A program made the position numbers and the translations under genes. The notes beneath the pieces are model-generated. The model was not told where the DNA came from and made no database searches. It worked only from the letters and a program-made list of their open reading frames with translations. 64,000 nt of DNA from Megamerina dolium (taxonomy: Eukaryota; Arthropoda; Insecta; Diptera; Megamerinidae), in assembly GCA_963854835.1 (NCBI GenBank), contig OY978526.1:28819073-28883072 (forward strand). Reading direction: 5' to 3'. This document shows, in pieces, positions 39,889-52,420 of the stretch (position 1 is the first letter of the stretch; each line of letters begins with the position of its first letter).

Positions 39889-40409
39889 GTGATTTTCGAC
39901 TACTCAGCCCAAAGTTATACCTGTTAGCAAAAATTATCCAGTGTTGCAGCCAGGGTTCGTACATGCTTATGTGTCACAAATAATAAACGAAGTCCCACAT
40001 AGAGAAAGCTTGCCGTCAGTAAGCTGCGATCGCCAGAGACAGCAGATGCTTTTGCCATTCGGCTCTCAGATCTGCTTAGGCAAAACGCTCCCCAACTGGA
40101 TGTGAAACAAGCACGTATTTTATTTGGTGAAAATATTCGGATACACTAATCTTCAGCACAATCTCTGTATGATTATGGCAGTTCTTGCGCCAAAATGTAG
40201 GCAAACTCTGTTAAGTCAATTAAGATCGTGATTCTGATCAACAATAATCGTATTGTGGAAATTTTCACACCCTTCGCCTCACCTTGTGGGTGTTACAAAT
40301 GGAAGCATGAACTCAATGTTACTTTCGCTCCTTGATTTCTGAATTATTTATAATTTGTATACTTTACATAATTTATGTACAAATGACAACTCTCGAAATA
40401 AACAAAAAC

Positions 40410-40758
40410 ATAAAGTGGTTAGTGTGTTCGCCTTCTGATCTGTAGGTCGTGGTTCAATACCCGACAGATGCATAACAAATTTAATATCGAAAAGATTTTT
40501 CTTTCGAACGGTACCCACCTGTCGGCAAGCAATTGGCAATTCTTCCGACAGTAACAGCTTGCCATGAAAAAGCTTAAAAAAAAGAACTCTGTGACAAAGC
40601 TCAGAAAAAAGTGATGTCACAAGTGTTCTGCCGTTCGGAACCGGCTAAAATAAGTAAGTCCATTCTAATACTGTCCAAAATTTAAGACGCACAACAGTAA
40701 TGGAAGAGAAGCTCGGCCAATGAGCCCTTTGGGGCTTTAAGTGCCACATTTTTTTTTC
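40410..40758 (+). mobile_element. tRNA-derived SINE, copy with intact box B
   Basis: It begins inside box A (ATAAAGTGGTTAGTG), has box B GGTTCAATACC, and the full body to a 3' end CTTTAAGTGCCACA followed by T9. It lacks the first bases of the tRNA part. The 3' region (GAAGAGAAGCTCGGCCAATG) aligns with the copy at 50259-50635. Confidence 0.75.
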
Positions 40759-41575
40759 TCGAATAAGGCGTTCAAACTCCTCAGAGCGGACCTGGCTACA
40801 TACATATACATATATACCAATATAGCAATCAACTCAAAAAACAATAACAAACACGCCTTAAGCACTTCACTTTGTGTGTGTGGGTAAATGTGTTAGTCTG
40901 TGTGTGTGTTTGTGTGTGCAAGTGTATGTTTATGACTTAAAATAGAATTGAAATGGATTTCCCATTTGTTTCTCTGCTTTTTTGTTTTTTTTTTTTTTTG
41001 GCATTGGAATATGTATGTACATAAAGGTGTTTTTTTTACGTCGTTTCTGTTTCTGTTATTTTTGATATTTTTCAGTTGCCATGCCATGCCATGCCATGTC
41101 AAATGCACAAAAACATAACCTCTACAGGTGTATTCTTACAAATGTTTTCTTCGAACTTTTGCATGAATTTTTCTTCAGAACTACTTGCAGATTTTGCGAA
41201 TTTTAAAGAAAATACAAATGAGTGATTGTGTAAAATGTATTTCAATTTCTTCTTGGAAAATAATTTTCATGATGAAATGGCGGTTTTGAAAATTTTTTGA
41301 AACTTAACTCAGCTCAAGATAAATGATAAATTGTTTCATTATATATGAAAAGTAATTTTTTTCGTATTTATTTTTTACTGAAATTATGAACATTGTAAAC
41401 AAAAGTTTGCTAATGGCAGGTAGGTAGGGTAGTTATTACTATACGACTATACGACCATAATAGTGATGGTTTCCATAATAGTTAAAGATACGAACAATTA
41501 CTTAAAGGTATATACTTGTATATACATAGAGTTCAAGACGATTGCTGTTAATAATGATGCTTTGCTGTTGATGAC

Positions 41576-41685
41576 GTTGATTATTGGTGGCTGATGATGA
41601 TGATGATGATGATGATGGTGATGAGTGTTTAGCGGTTAGTGGTTGTGATGATGCTGCTGCTGATGATGGTGATGATGATGATGTT
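41576..41685. repeat. (TGA)n microsatellite
   Basis: Imperfect TGATGA runs over about 110 bases with interspersed TGC triplets; it gives a poly-Ser frame on the - strand. Confidence 0.85.
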
Positions 41686-42659
41686 AAATATTGAGTAATC
41701 AAGTGCTTTTTCCTATTGTTCTATTCTGGCAATAAATTGATGTTGGCTGCTTTCTTACATTACACATTAAATTAATTGTTTTCGATTTATGCGTTGTGTT
41801 ACATTAAGTACACTCTATGAACTATACCAATATTTAATTGTTGGTTCGAATAGTTGTGGTGGTGGTGGTGTACAAAGTTTAAATGGCAAAAATAATTATT
41901 TGCTAATTACAATGAATTACTGGTGAAAGATCTTTCCTTATGATGAAATGATGAAAGTGTACTTACTGTTTAGATGATTTGTTGTGTATACTGATGTATT
42001 TTTGCATAACGATGCAAATCCAAAAATTCTTTATTCACTCAACATTAATTACTGCAAATAAATTATAATCAAGCAAAGCAATTGAATGAATGGAATGAAT
42101 GAATGAATACATGAAAGTTGAATAAATAGAATGAAAAATAAATGAATAAAATAAATATAGTATAGAAAGATGAAGACAAAAGAACAATCTCTTTCTTGTG
42201 GTTATTTTTGTTTTTTTTTTTTTACATAAATTTCAAATAATGAGAAATTCTTATAATTTATACTGAATTTATGTTGGCTATTAATCACTATTTATTCAAG
42301 TCACTTATATATGTATTCTATTCTGAGTTTAATTCCGTTTTTCGAATCAATAAGAAATGACTTTTTGAAGTATTTTATAGCAAAACTTCTCTGGGATTTC
42401 ACCAATTTATTTTGCAAGACAGCCAGCTAAATATTATTTGAGGCGGGGAGGTAATTCAAATAGATTCCGGTTCTTCCTGCATATTGCATATATGAATCAT
42501 AAGCCAGAAAATATATTTAAATAATTTTAAAAAAGGCTTAAATGCAATTTTTTTTGGGATATTTCAAGAATCAAGTCATCCGTAACTTATGCAATTATAG
42601 AGCAATCAATTTAAAAATTTGTACGTATGATTATTTTTACCAAATAAAACACATGTTTA

Positions 42660-43290
42660 AAAATGAGTAAAATCGGATAAAAATCACACCTACCTGCCAT
42701 ACAAAAGTATGTTCTCGAATGAAGGTTTTCCCATTTTCCACACCCTAAAAGCAAAAAATCCGGCGGAAACTTAACATATACGATTACATTTACTAATGTA
42801 TGGACAGATTTGAAAATGAGTGTAATCGAATGAAAATTACGCCTACCTCCTATACAAAAGTATGTTGTTGAATATATATATTTTCACAGTTTACACGTGA
42901 AAATACAAAAGCAATTGAACTAATAGTTGGTTTTTAAAGTTAATTGAATCACAGAATGGCTACGCTAAAAATTGGTTGAAATTGGTTTAAAAACATGCCT
43001 ACCTACCATATAAAAGTATGTGGTTAAGTGAGTGTTTTCATCATTTGCGCCAGAAAATACAATTGTATCTAGTTGAAACTTGGCACATACTATTATATTT
43101 ACCAACTGACAGACATATTTAAAAATGGCTTGAATTGGATTAAAGCCATGCCTACCTCCCATACAAATATGTGCCTTCGTTTGTGTATTTCAAGACTTTA
43201 TGCACAAAAATATAAAATTATCAAGCTGAAACTCGGTCCGTTCGATTGTATTTGCTGGAGATTGAACAAGTTTTAAAATTGGCAGAATCA
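42660..43290 (+). repeat. Family B tandem array, about four units
   Basis: Anchors of the form GCCTACCTCCCATACAAA lie at about 42697, 42850, 43006 and 43159, spacings 153, 156 and 153. Each is followed by AGTATGTTGTTGAAT, a TTTTCA block, GAAAATACAA and TTGAAACTTGGTACATA-like text. These are the complement of the TTTGTATGGGAG anchor. Confidence 0.75.
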
Positions 43291-43608
43291 GAAAAAAAGA
43301 GTCTTACTTCTCAAGTCAACTTTAGGCTCAAAAGCATTCTATTCGACGGTTATCGAATGCAAATATAAAAAATTTTCAAGAATTTTCAAAAACTACGGCA
43401 TTTCGACACATAAGTATTGCAAATAAAGTACTGTATATGTATATTAGATAATTTTTAAATTTAGTAGTGGTTTACTTTTGAAACAGTCCCCTCCTAAGAA
43501 CTTCAACCACAATTTTTACCACCAACGCATACAATGGAATTATAAAAAAAAATGAATTCAATATTTCCAATCAGAAATTAATAGAAAATTTACATACAAA
43601 ACTAGTAT

Positions 43609-44158
43609 AGGGTGATCCAATAGGAGGTACTTTTTCCAATAGGGATTCTCAGACATCTCACAATGTCATGTTCATATGACATTTGTGTTCATTATTCATT
43701 GACATTTCACCATGAATAGACTTACGCAAGAACAACGTTTACAAATTGTGAAAATCAGTGTTCAGTGAGAAATGTTCTTCATTCTCTTCGACCATTTCAT
43801 GGTGTTCATATGGTGTTATGTTGTGGTTATGGTGTTCAGATCTTGTGATCTGACGCAGTTGGATTACTTTTTATGGAGCTATGTGAAATTAGTTGTTTAT
43901 GTCGATAAACCACAATCAATTCCTGCATTAGAAGCGATCATAACACGCGTAATTAACGGAATATCGGCCGAAATGCTCGAAAGAGTGCTCGAAAATTGGA
44001 CCCATAGGATGGATGGCCATAACATTTAAAATAAATTATTTTCAAACATTAAATGTCATAAACCGAACTTACGTCTCAAATACACTTTTTGATTATTAAA
44101 TTGATTTTAATGCGTTTTATTTGAAAAAAACTACCGGAAGCTCTTATCGGATCACCCA
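43609..44158 (+). mobile_element. Deleted Tc1/mariner element, about 550 bp
   Basis: The ends GGGTGATCCAATAGGAGGTA and its diverged complement near 44130-44158 form terminal inverted repeats next to TA. The + strand starts a transposase at 43712: 'MNRLTQEQRLQIVKI', the N-terminus typical of a common insect transposase. A large deletion follows, and then the C-terminal catalytic region: 'SCDLTQLDYFLW' and 'ISAEMLERVLENWTHRMDG'. The central part with the first two catalytic acidic residues is gone. It shares its transposase family with the relics at about 50200 and 52421. Confidence 0.75.
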
Positions 44159-45087
44159 TATCAATTGCATATTTATGTCATAGCAATAGCAAACAATGCA
44201 CCATATTTTGCACCAGGGAATGTATGAAGAATAGAGAAAGAAATGAGGAATTATATTGTACTCTAAATTAAAATCGTTACGAGTAAACCACTTTTGCATC
44301 ACATGAGGCGAAGAATGAATATCATTTATTTACATACACATATGAGCAAGAATAATAATAAATATTAAATTAAAAAAAAAAAATAAAAAGAGGGAAACTA
44401 TTCCATAACTCAGTTATAGTGACATATGAAAGCATTACACATCCTTGCACATTTATATATATATGCATATGAATCCTATATGTATATGTGTACTTATACA
44501 TATATATTTATTTATCCTTCCTCAGACGTATTATATATATTTTTTTTATAATTTTTATATTTTTTTTTTTTTAAGGATATGTTTTATCATCTTGTCTCAT
44601 CTCTAAAAATTAGTCCTCTAAATATTTTACATATATTTTTTATTTTTTTATTTGTTTGTTGTTTTGTTTTCACTTTTAGTTCGCTGCAAGTTTTATTTCA
44701 TGTTTTTTTTTTCATAATTTTTATTTTTATTATTGTATGATTTTGTTATTATTATGGTATGTACGACTACTCGTACCAGTTGAAATGAGTAAATTTTTCC
44801 TTTTTTTATTCTCTCTGTACATTCATTATTTTGTACGATGAGAAACTGCATAAATGAATGAATATATGAATGTATGCATTTTTGTTTAGGTTTTTTTTTC
44901 TGAATTTTATTCATATTTTCATTTGATTTATTTATTTATTAGCTTTTGTAGAATTTTATGTTTTTACTTTAATAAAATTTCATTTTCTTATCAAAAATAC
45001 CACTGTCAAATGCTCATGCTGGTAGTTAGAACATGTTAACATGAATTATATTTGTACTCATGTGTGCATAATGAAATATATTACATA

Positions 45088-45268
45088 CAAGGTCATTCAA
45101 AAAGTCTGTAATATCACAAAACATGATTTTAGGTATATAACGATGCTATAATTTTAGCTTTAAATCTAATATTATATCAACCAAATGCCATCGATAGGAA
45201 AAGTCAATTAAATGTTTTGGTTCGCAGTGTCACCTCTTGAATTGCTAGCAAGTTTTCGGATGATCTAG
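45088..45268. mobile_element. Miniature mariner-like element, 181 bp
   Basis: The start CAAGGTCATTCAAAAAG and the end CTTTTCGGATGATCTAG-like sequence are imperfect inverted repeats, and TA borders both sides (45086-45087, 45269-45270). The interior has no coding capacity but contains a CAGTGTCACCTC stretch that resembles mariner 5' untranslated sequence. Most likely a MITE derived by internal deletion. Confidence 0.5.
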
Positions 45269-45849
45269 TACCTTACTCCATAGTTATTAAGAATTTTTAA
45301 TTATTGATCTATGTAACTCATACATATAAGGGCGTTTGTGTTTCATTTCGTGTTCCCCCTTTCGCTCCTTGTATTCATATTTCGAATTGAGTTGCTTTGA
45401 TTGTATTTTTTACATTTATGATTTATATGTGTTATAGTATTGATACTCGTACTTGAAATTTTTTGTGAAATATAACACATTTTATATGCTAAACTTATGT
45501 TTCGATGATTTTCTAAATATATTACATTTTTCTTTTTAGATTTAAAGTGATAATTTTTTATATCCGTAGAAATCACTTGAGAAGGTTTATTACACTTAAT
45601 TCAAATAAAACCGCACTGACTATGAAGAATTAAAATAATTTTATTATATCATGCTAAACAATATTTATGTAACATTTGAATGTTACTTTAGGTATGAGAG
45701 CATCTTGGCCGCAATAGAAAATGGCGCAGTATGAACATCGCTGGTATATTCGCATAAGTATTATATATGTCTAACACAAATTGAGCGGAAATAATTTAGC
45801 GATGCCAAATCATACAATTTAAGTGTTCCATGTCGATAACTTGTTGTTT

Positions 45850-46960
45850 TGAAGGTAATTTCATAATGTCACTCTCATAGAAACCCTCGTCCCTATTGGC
45901 AAACAGCTGGGACAGTCGATTTTAACAAACTTTTCTTTAGGTGAATTTTTCACCAGCAAAATCATTCGCCATAGACAGGAAGAGGTAGTAATCATTTGTT
46001 TCCAGGTCCGGACTATAAGGTGGATGCATAAGAACCTCCCAACCAAGCTCCCGCAGCCTCTGGCGAGTCACTAGAGATATGTGTGGCCTGGCGTTGTCCT
46101 GATGGAACACAATTCCTCTCCTATTGACCTAAGCTGACCGTTTCTGGGTGATTGCTTCCTTCAGACGGTCCAATTGTTGACAGTACAGCTCCGAATTAAG
46201 AGTTTGGCCGTAGGGGAGTAGCTCATAGTAGATGATTCCCTGCCAATCGAACCAAACACATAGCAAAACCTTTCTAACCGTCAATCCTGGCTTGGCCACC
46301 GTTTGCGCCGGCTCACCGCGATACGACCACGACTGTTTTCGCTTGACGTTGTAGTAAGTGACTCACTTTTCATCACCCGCAACCATCCGCTTCAGAAATG
46401 AATCGATTTTGTTACGCATATGGAAATTCGGTCCATGTGGTTTTTTTGCGTTAACTCATGTGGCACCCATACATCGAGCTTATTTTTGTTTCCAGCCTTA
46501 TTTAAATGGTTCCAAATGGTTTTTTGTGCAATTTTCAGCTCCTAGACAATAGAAACAGTGCTTACATGACGGTCAGACTCGACGATTTCCATTATTTTAT
46601 CGATATTTTTGACGATTGGCCTTCCAGAGCGGGGTGCATCTTTGATATCAAAATTACCGGAACGGAATCGACGAAACCAAAATTCCACCTGATTGTCTGT
46701 TACAGTATCAGGACCATAAATACTATTCACATTTTCAGCCATCTGGCTTGTGTTTTCGCCTTTGTCGAAGAAAAGCTGTAAAATATGGCGTATTTTCTCT
46801 TTACTGGTGTCCATCTATGACGCGTGCTCAAAAAATAGTGAGTCAATCAATCACAAAACTGACTGAGAAGTTGATTTAGTACAAAGTGTTGTCTTTCTAC
46901 CGCCATTTAGAGTAACCCGATCGCAATTATACAACACGAGATACAGATTACTAAAGCCAT
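45850..46960 (-). pseudogene. Near-full-length but inactivated mariner transposase
   Basis: Read on the - strand from ATG at 46814, the first 90 residues (MDTSKEKIRHILQL...) give the mariner N-terminal helix-turn-helix and 'FRSGNFDIKDAPRSGRP'. The frame then continues, with breaks, through WVPHELT, the first catalytic motif GDEK followed by a TGA stop where Trp is expected, 'GLTVRKVLLCVWFDWQG', 'FHQDNARPHIS' (second catalytic Asp), 'HPPYSPDLETNDYYLF' (third Asp) and ANDFAGEKFT, after which a TAA stop and a frameshift lead to FANRDEGFYESDIMKL. At least three stops make it dead, yet its length is close to the usual 340-350 residues. Closest in my judgement to the mellifera-type mariners. The terminal repeats were not clear to me, so the limits are approximate. 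Confidence 0.85.
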
Positions 46961-48481
46961 CTATTGGAAAGCTGTTTCTCTTTTGTGAATACATGTAGTT
47001 GGACATTCCTAAATCGACTCAATTTCAGCTCATATACATATGTAGTTCTGAAAACCAAACAGATGAACCAATTACATAATTTAGTTGGTAACATTTTCAC
47101 TTAGCAAAAGTTTTATGTGCTAAGTTACTGTAAAAAAAAATACCAAAAGTGTCGAGCACTTGAAACAAAGACCAATTTTGGCCAGCACCCCAATTAAACT
47201 GTCTATTAAATCATTTTTGCATAGTAACGTTTCAAAACCACTAATATCTAACAACGATGTTGAAATCAAAGTATGAATTCAAATTGAAATCCTTTTTCAA
47301 TTAGTGTTATTGTCAAGTCGATTAACTCAAATAAAAAACGGTCGAGTTGATTATCCCAAACATAATGTTTATATTGACTACGGTCCCTAATGAAAAAAAT
47401 ATTTATAAAAAAAAAAACGAAATGTTATTTAATTCGAATGTCGAAATCACTTCATCATTAAATTTTGAACAAATTTCTCTTTTGCACTTTAATCAAATGG
47501 AAAATGATCCAAAATTTATATTCCACACATTCAGTGTGGAATAGAAAAACAAAATATTTCATACATCTACTTGTCAAATATGTATCAATACAATGGAATA
47601 GAATAGAAACAAGAAAAAGAAAACCTCAAATAAATTTGTATTACTAACACATAGGCATATACTGTTCAACACACTATGATATACATATGAGTGTCATAGT
47701 CATTTCCTGCTTCCTTTTTTAACTTAACGAAAGGTATGATACATACGCACGCGTATGTGTGAGTCTTCTGTTTTGTCATTTGAGCAATTTTAAATCAATT
47801 ATAAAAAGCCAAAAACTTTTTACTATACAAACGTCTACAATACACTTCCTCGCCCCTTGATCATCCCCTTGCTGGCATTCTCTTCCACTTATACACGCAT
47901 GTCGATGTATATGTGTATGCGCACTGTGTGTGGTTACATAGTTCATATTCTTCATTTGTTGCTATGATGCTGTCACCGACACCATACCAAAACCACTACC
48001 ACCACCAACCCAACAACCACAAGAACCTCAACATCAGCAACAGTCATTTCACCAATGTCACCTCACTAGCATCATCTCTTAAAAATTGACATCCTTCTTT
48101 CCTTCGCCCACTCCACTGTTGTTCCGAATTTTTCTGCTGTCAGCCATTTTATGCCTGTCATGCTCAACAAATTGCTTAAAGCCGCTTTTCCCTCCGCATC
48201 ATATTTACACCTCCACATAACATACTCGTGTGTATATAGTTACCGTACACCTCATATCGGTCTCATTTCTAGTCCCACTTTATGTGGGATAGATATCATT
48301 GACAGGCAGCAAAAATTTTCTAAGGATATCAAATCAAATGAAAATGATCTTTGACAAAATACACGAAGAAGAAGAAGACAAAACTTTCACATTCTTGTTG
48401 TTGTAAAAGTTTCTTTATTCTTTGGTTGATTCGTTGACGGTCGTAGGCTCTTTTCCTTATGTGCAATTTAATGAAATTATT

Positions 48482-48590
48482 TGTCATCGTCATTGCCATC
48501 ATCATGAGCATAATCATCATCATTATTATCATCATCACCATCATCATCATCATCATCATCGTCATTGTCGTCATCTTCATCGTTGTCCAT
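48482..48590. repeat. (ATC)n microsatellite
   Basis: About 100 bases of ATC/GTC triplets, giving a poly-Met frame on the - strand that is not a gene. Confidence 0.85.
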
Positions 48591-48675
48591 AACAACAAAA
48601 TCTTGGTAATATGATGGCATGGCAAGAAAAGGAACAACATTGTCATCATTGTGACGTTCTTATTGTCATCTTTGC

Positions 48676-48785
48676 CGTTGTTGTTGTTGTTGTTGTTGTT
48701 GTTATTATTATTTCAATATTATTGGTGTAGTGCTGATGTCAGCGTATTGAAAGGACAACAACAACAACAGCAGCAACAACAACAT
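48676..48785. repeat. (TTG)n and (CAA)n tracts facing each other
   Basis: A (GTT)n run (48676-48705) and a (CAA/CAG)n run (48755-48785) are complementary and separated by about 50 bases, so a strong stem-loop is possible in RNA or single-stranded DNA. Confidence 0.75.
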
Positions 48786-50199
48786 ATATTGTTGCGGTAA
48801 ACAATGAAATGCTTTCATTGCTCTCCCTCAACACTTCTTCTGCTCTCTCTGCAGTCTCAGCCACTTTTGGCTTTTTTATCCGGTTCCGTCCTGCTTCTCT
48901 TTCACACTGCATTCAACAAGAATAGTTCTATTGCATGCAATGTCTTCCTTTTACTTTGCCTTATTTTTCAGCTTCTATAAGTTGCATGTTAGTCTCTTGT
49001 GTATGTGTGTGTGTGTGTGTGTTTGAATGAATGAATATTTGTTGGTGCATACAGCACAATCAAGAAATATTGGCATGAGTGAATGAATGACACAAATATT
49101 CCACAACCCACTTTTTGCTTTAGACAAACAACAACTAAAACAACAGCAACAAAAATCAAAATATTTCATTCGCAAGGGTCGTTTTTGGTGGTGTGTTGAT
49201 GTCAAAAGAAATTGAATAAAATTGATTTTAGTTATTCATTTTAAATGTTGTCATAGTCATGGATATGTTCTCTTAGTTTTTTTTTTTTTTGTTTTTTTTT
49301 TGTTTTTTCTTTATATAAACGTATTATCTTACTTTAATGTCAGTTAAAGTAGTTAAACAATGTTGATGGAAGAACTAATAATAAAGTGCCTCAAAATTAA
49401 TGGAAAAAGTTTATTACGAAATGAGGCAAGGAAGATATTGACGAACAAATATTTGCTGAGTTTCATATCTATATCAAAGAGAAATAGCAATTAAAGTCGA
49501 ATTAAGAAAGTCGAATTGAATTATGAACACCATACAAAGTGCTTAAATAGCATGTTACAAATAACACAATAGCACAATAGAGCTATTATATTATCAATAA
49601 TGTAATAATCAGAGAACACTCTATAATACCGCCTAACTAACTAGTTTGACTACACAGTGCATATAATTTTTATGGAGACCGGCCTTAAAATTTTTGAGTT
49701 CATCAACAAATCCCCCAGACAAACAAATATGCATTAGAATGAATTTTTCTCCGAAAATTAAATTAAATCAAACAATTTTTGATTAGATCTCTCTTTCAAG
49801 ATTTGAAAATTTTTAAGATTAGGAAATCCAATGAACTGTTTGAAGTTTTTATCATCTTTTACATAAAAATAAATATTATATTGGAAAACTTCTGTCATTT
49901 GTAGTCCGATAATACATGTGGCCAGATATCGATATCGATTCAAAGAAAATGCCTTTGTTCTTCATAATGAAAAAAATTATGCAGGTTAGGCTCAGGTGAC
50001 ATTCAAACTAAGGACATAGTACACAAACGGCCGTCATACTAGCTTCTAAATGGCTGCATAAATTAAAATCGAATAAAATGAAGTTGAAGTTTTCTTTTTT
50101 GTGCATTTTTTCGACGCTATTGTAAAATATGTTTTTCTTAGAGGTTCCAATTTTCAATAACGATTAAACGGTCACAAATTGATCAGACCTGGCAACGCT

Positions 50200-51125
50200 A
50201 TTATTAATTGTACTCAGTTAGGTTTGCCATTTCATCATGAATAGACTAATAGACCAGGTTAGGTTAGGTTAGGTTATGTAGTTGCCCTCACTCTGAGAGG
50301 ACGCACTTAGGCCACAAAGGCTCATTGTGATACCACCGAGCTTCTATTCCAATACTGCTGTGCGCGTTAAATTTGGACCTACTTATATTAGCCGATTCCG
50401 AACGGCAGAGCCCTTGTGACATCACTTTAAATTAGCTTTGTCAGAGAGCTCTTTTAAGAAACATTTTTGTCAAATTATTATTGCCGGAAGAATTGCCAAT
50501 TCTTGCCGGCAGGTGGGTACCGTTCGAAAGAAAAATCTTTTCGATATTAAATTTATTATATTTCAACGGGGGATTGAACTCACGACCTACAGATCAGAAG
50601 GCCGACGTACTAACCACTGAGCTACGACACCCACAAATAGACCAGGACAATGCTTGAAAATTTTACACATTTATTTCGAAAATAATGGTTCATGTCAAGA
50701 ATGTCCACTTTATGGCCGACATAATCGTTAATATGAGCGACTACTTGGAGAAAACATAGATCATTTTCACACCTTGCATACTCTAAATGATAATACGCAG
50801 TCGCAGAGATATCGTATGTTGGGTAACGAAGAAACAATTGCTGTTGTAGAGCGTAGTATTGAAAAGGACCCAAATGAGTCGATTCGTCTCGCAGTTGAAG
50901 CTGTATGCATTTACTTTATGGAAAGTTGTGAATAAAAATATCGCTCCACAGCCTTGTTAGATCCAGCGTGTTGCACAAATTATGATAAAACCGAATAAAT
51001 ATCACTCCCGCCATACGTTCGGTCAATGGGCACACAATAAACTGGTAATTAACTCACCCAAAGAATTGGATTTCTTTGAAAAACATTTTGAAGAAATTTA
51101 CCAAATACAGCAAGCACATATGGCA
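50200..51125 (+). mobile_element. Tc1/mariner element interrupted by a SINE
   Basis: A transposase start MNRL lies at 50236 and is broken after 50258. It resumes at 50636 after a 377-bp SINE and reads on: YFENNG, CPLYGRHNR, DKFHTLHTLNDNTQ-like, 'NEETIAVVERSIEKDPNES', then degraded sequence near 51000-51100 (FGQWA-like, ELDFFEKHF). Several frameshifts and stops are present and the C-terminal half is missing. It belongs to the same transposase family as 43609-44158 and 52421-53304. Terminal repeats were not identified, so the ends are estimates. Confidence 0.7.
50259..50635 (-). mobile_element. Full-length tRNA-derived SINE (377 bp) with target-site duplication
   Basis: An 11-bp duplication, AATAGACCAGG, flanks it exactly (50248-50258 and 50636-50646). 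On the - strand the element begins GGGTGTCGTAGCTCAGTGG (box A TAGCTCAGTGG), has GTGAGTTCAATCC (box B), then the family body, and ends in three CCTAA repeats. Removing it restores continuity of the surrounding transposase reading. This copy defines the family's ends. Confidence 0.88.
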
Positions 51126-52420
51126 TAATACACATACTTAAGTACCTACTTAAAGTAAATATAATTCTCTTACAATTGCAAACAACTATAAATTCTTAGT
51201 TCTTTATATAATATATTGTCCTTTCAAAATATAGCGAATATGAAACCATGAAAAAACAATACATTTTTTAAAGAGTTTATCCGAAAATAAATAAAAAGAA
51301 AAAAATAACAAACAGTGTAGCAACTGTTACATTCATAAAATTAAACATTATGTCTGAGCATTTTACAAACAAACAAAAAACATACACGAAATAATAACAA
51401 ATAGAATTACGATCTACATATTAATTTTATTTATTTTTTTTTTTTTTTTGTCATCATCACCATCATTATCATCTTTTTCATAATTTTGTTCAATTTTCAT
51501 GAGATGCTCTGAACCAAAATAACCATATGACATATACACTTTTATATTAAAAACTCAAGGGGTGGGGGGTTGTTTTCAAGAATATCAGTGCGCCAAATAA
51601 AAATTGCTCTCCTTCCTGCTCTCTTGCCATCAAATAACTACGTATATGTTAGAAATAATCATTGAGGCAACAAACTATTACAAAACAATGGCAAAATACA
51701 ATTCACGATGGTGGCGTCTATGATGTCCATTTTTAATAATAAAAATTTTCAAAGTGCGAGCATTTGACAACAACAACAACAAAATGGCGAGAGAAAATTG
51801 AAAAGAACTAAAACTAAAATAGAAATGTAAAATGTGAAAAAAAATAGTTGGCGGTATATTTGGCAACTACAACTACAGTCAAAGGAATGTTTTTTTCCGA
51901 ATATATCTGTTTTTTTTTTTTGTTTTTCGTTGCTAAAAGAGAAAAGAAGATTTGTGGAGTTGGGGTGTTAAGTTCATAACAATGTTTAATAGAATTTTAA
52001 GTGTAGAATATGAATTATAGCATCTTTTCGTGCAATAAGTTGTGTGTTTCATAAATCTAACATTGGCCACACAAGGCGCAGCAGCATTGTTCATGGCCAA
52101 AACGAATCCCTTATCAATAACAAGTACAGAACAGCATACGCTCACACACACACGCTCACACACACAGACATAAAATGGAAAAATACTCGAGAAAAAATAT
52201 AAAGGGTTCTTAAAATAACAAATTTATTTCGAATATAAAGGTTAATCTCAAGTCTTAAAAAATTGCCCAAAAGTGGACCGTCAAATTATTCCATATACAC
52301 TTCAATCGAGGGCGCTCCTATATTTAAAATTAAATTCAAGCACTAAACTGTACAGCATTATTTGTAGAAAACTTTCAAAATTCAGATTTGCAATACATGT
52401 ATGTGTCCAATTCATGACTA

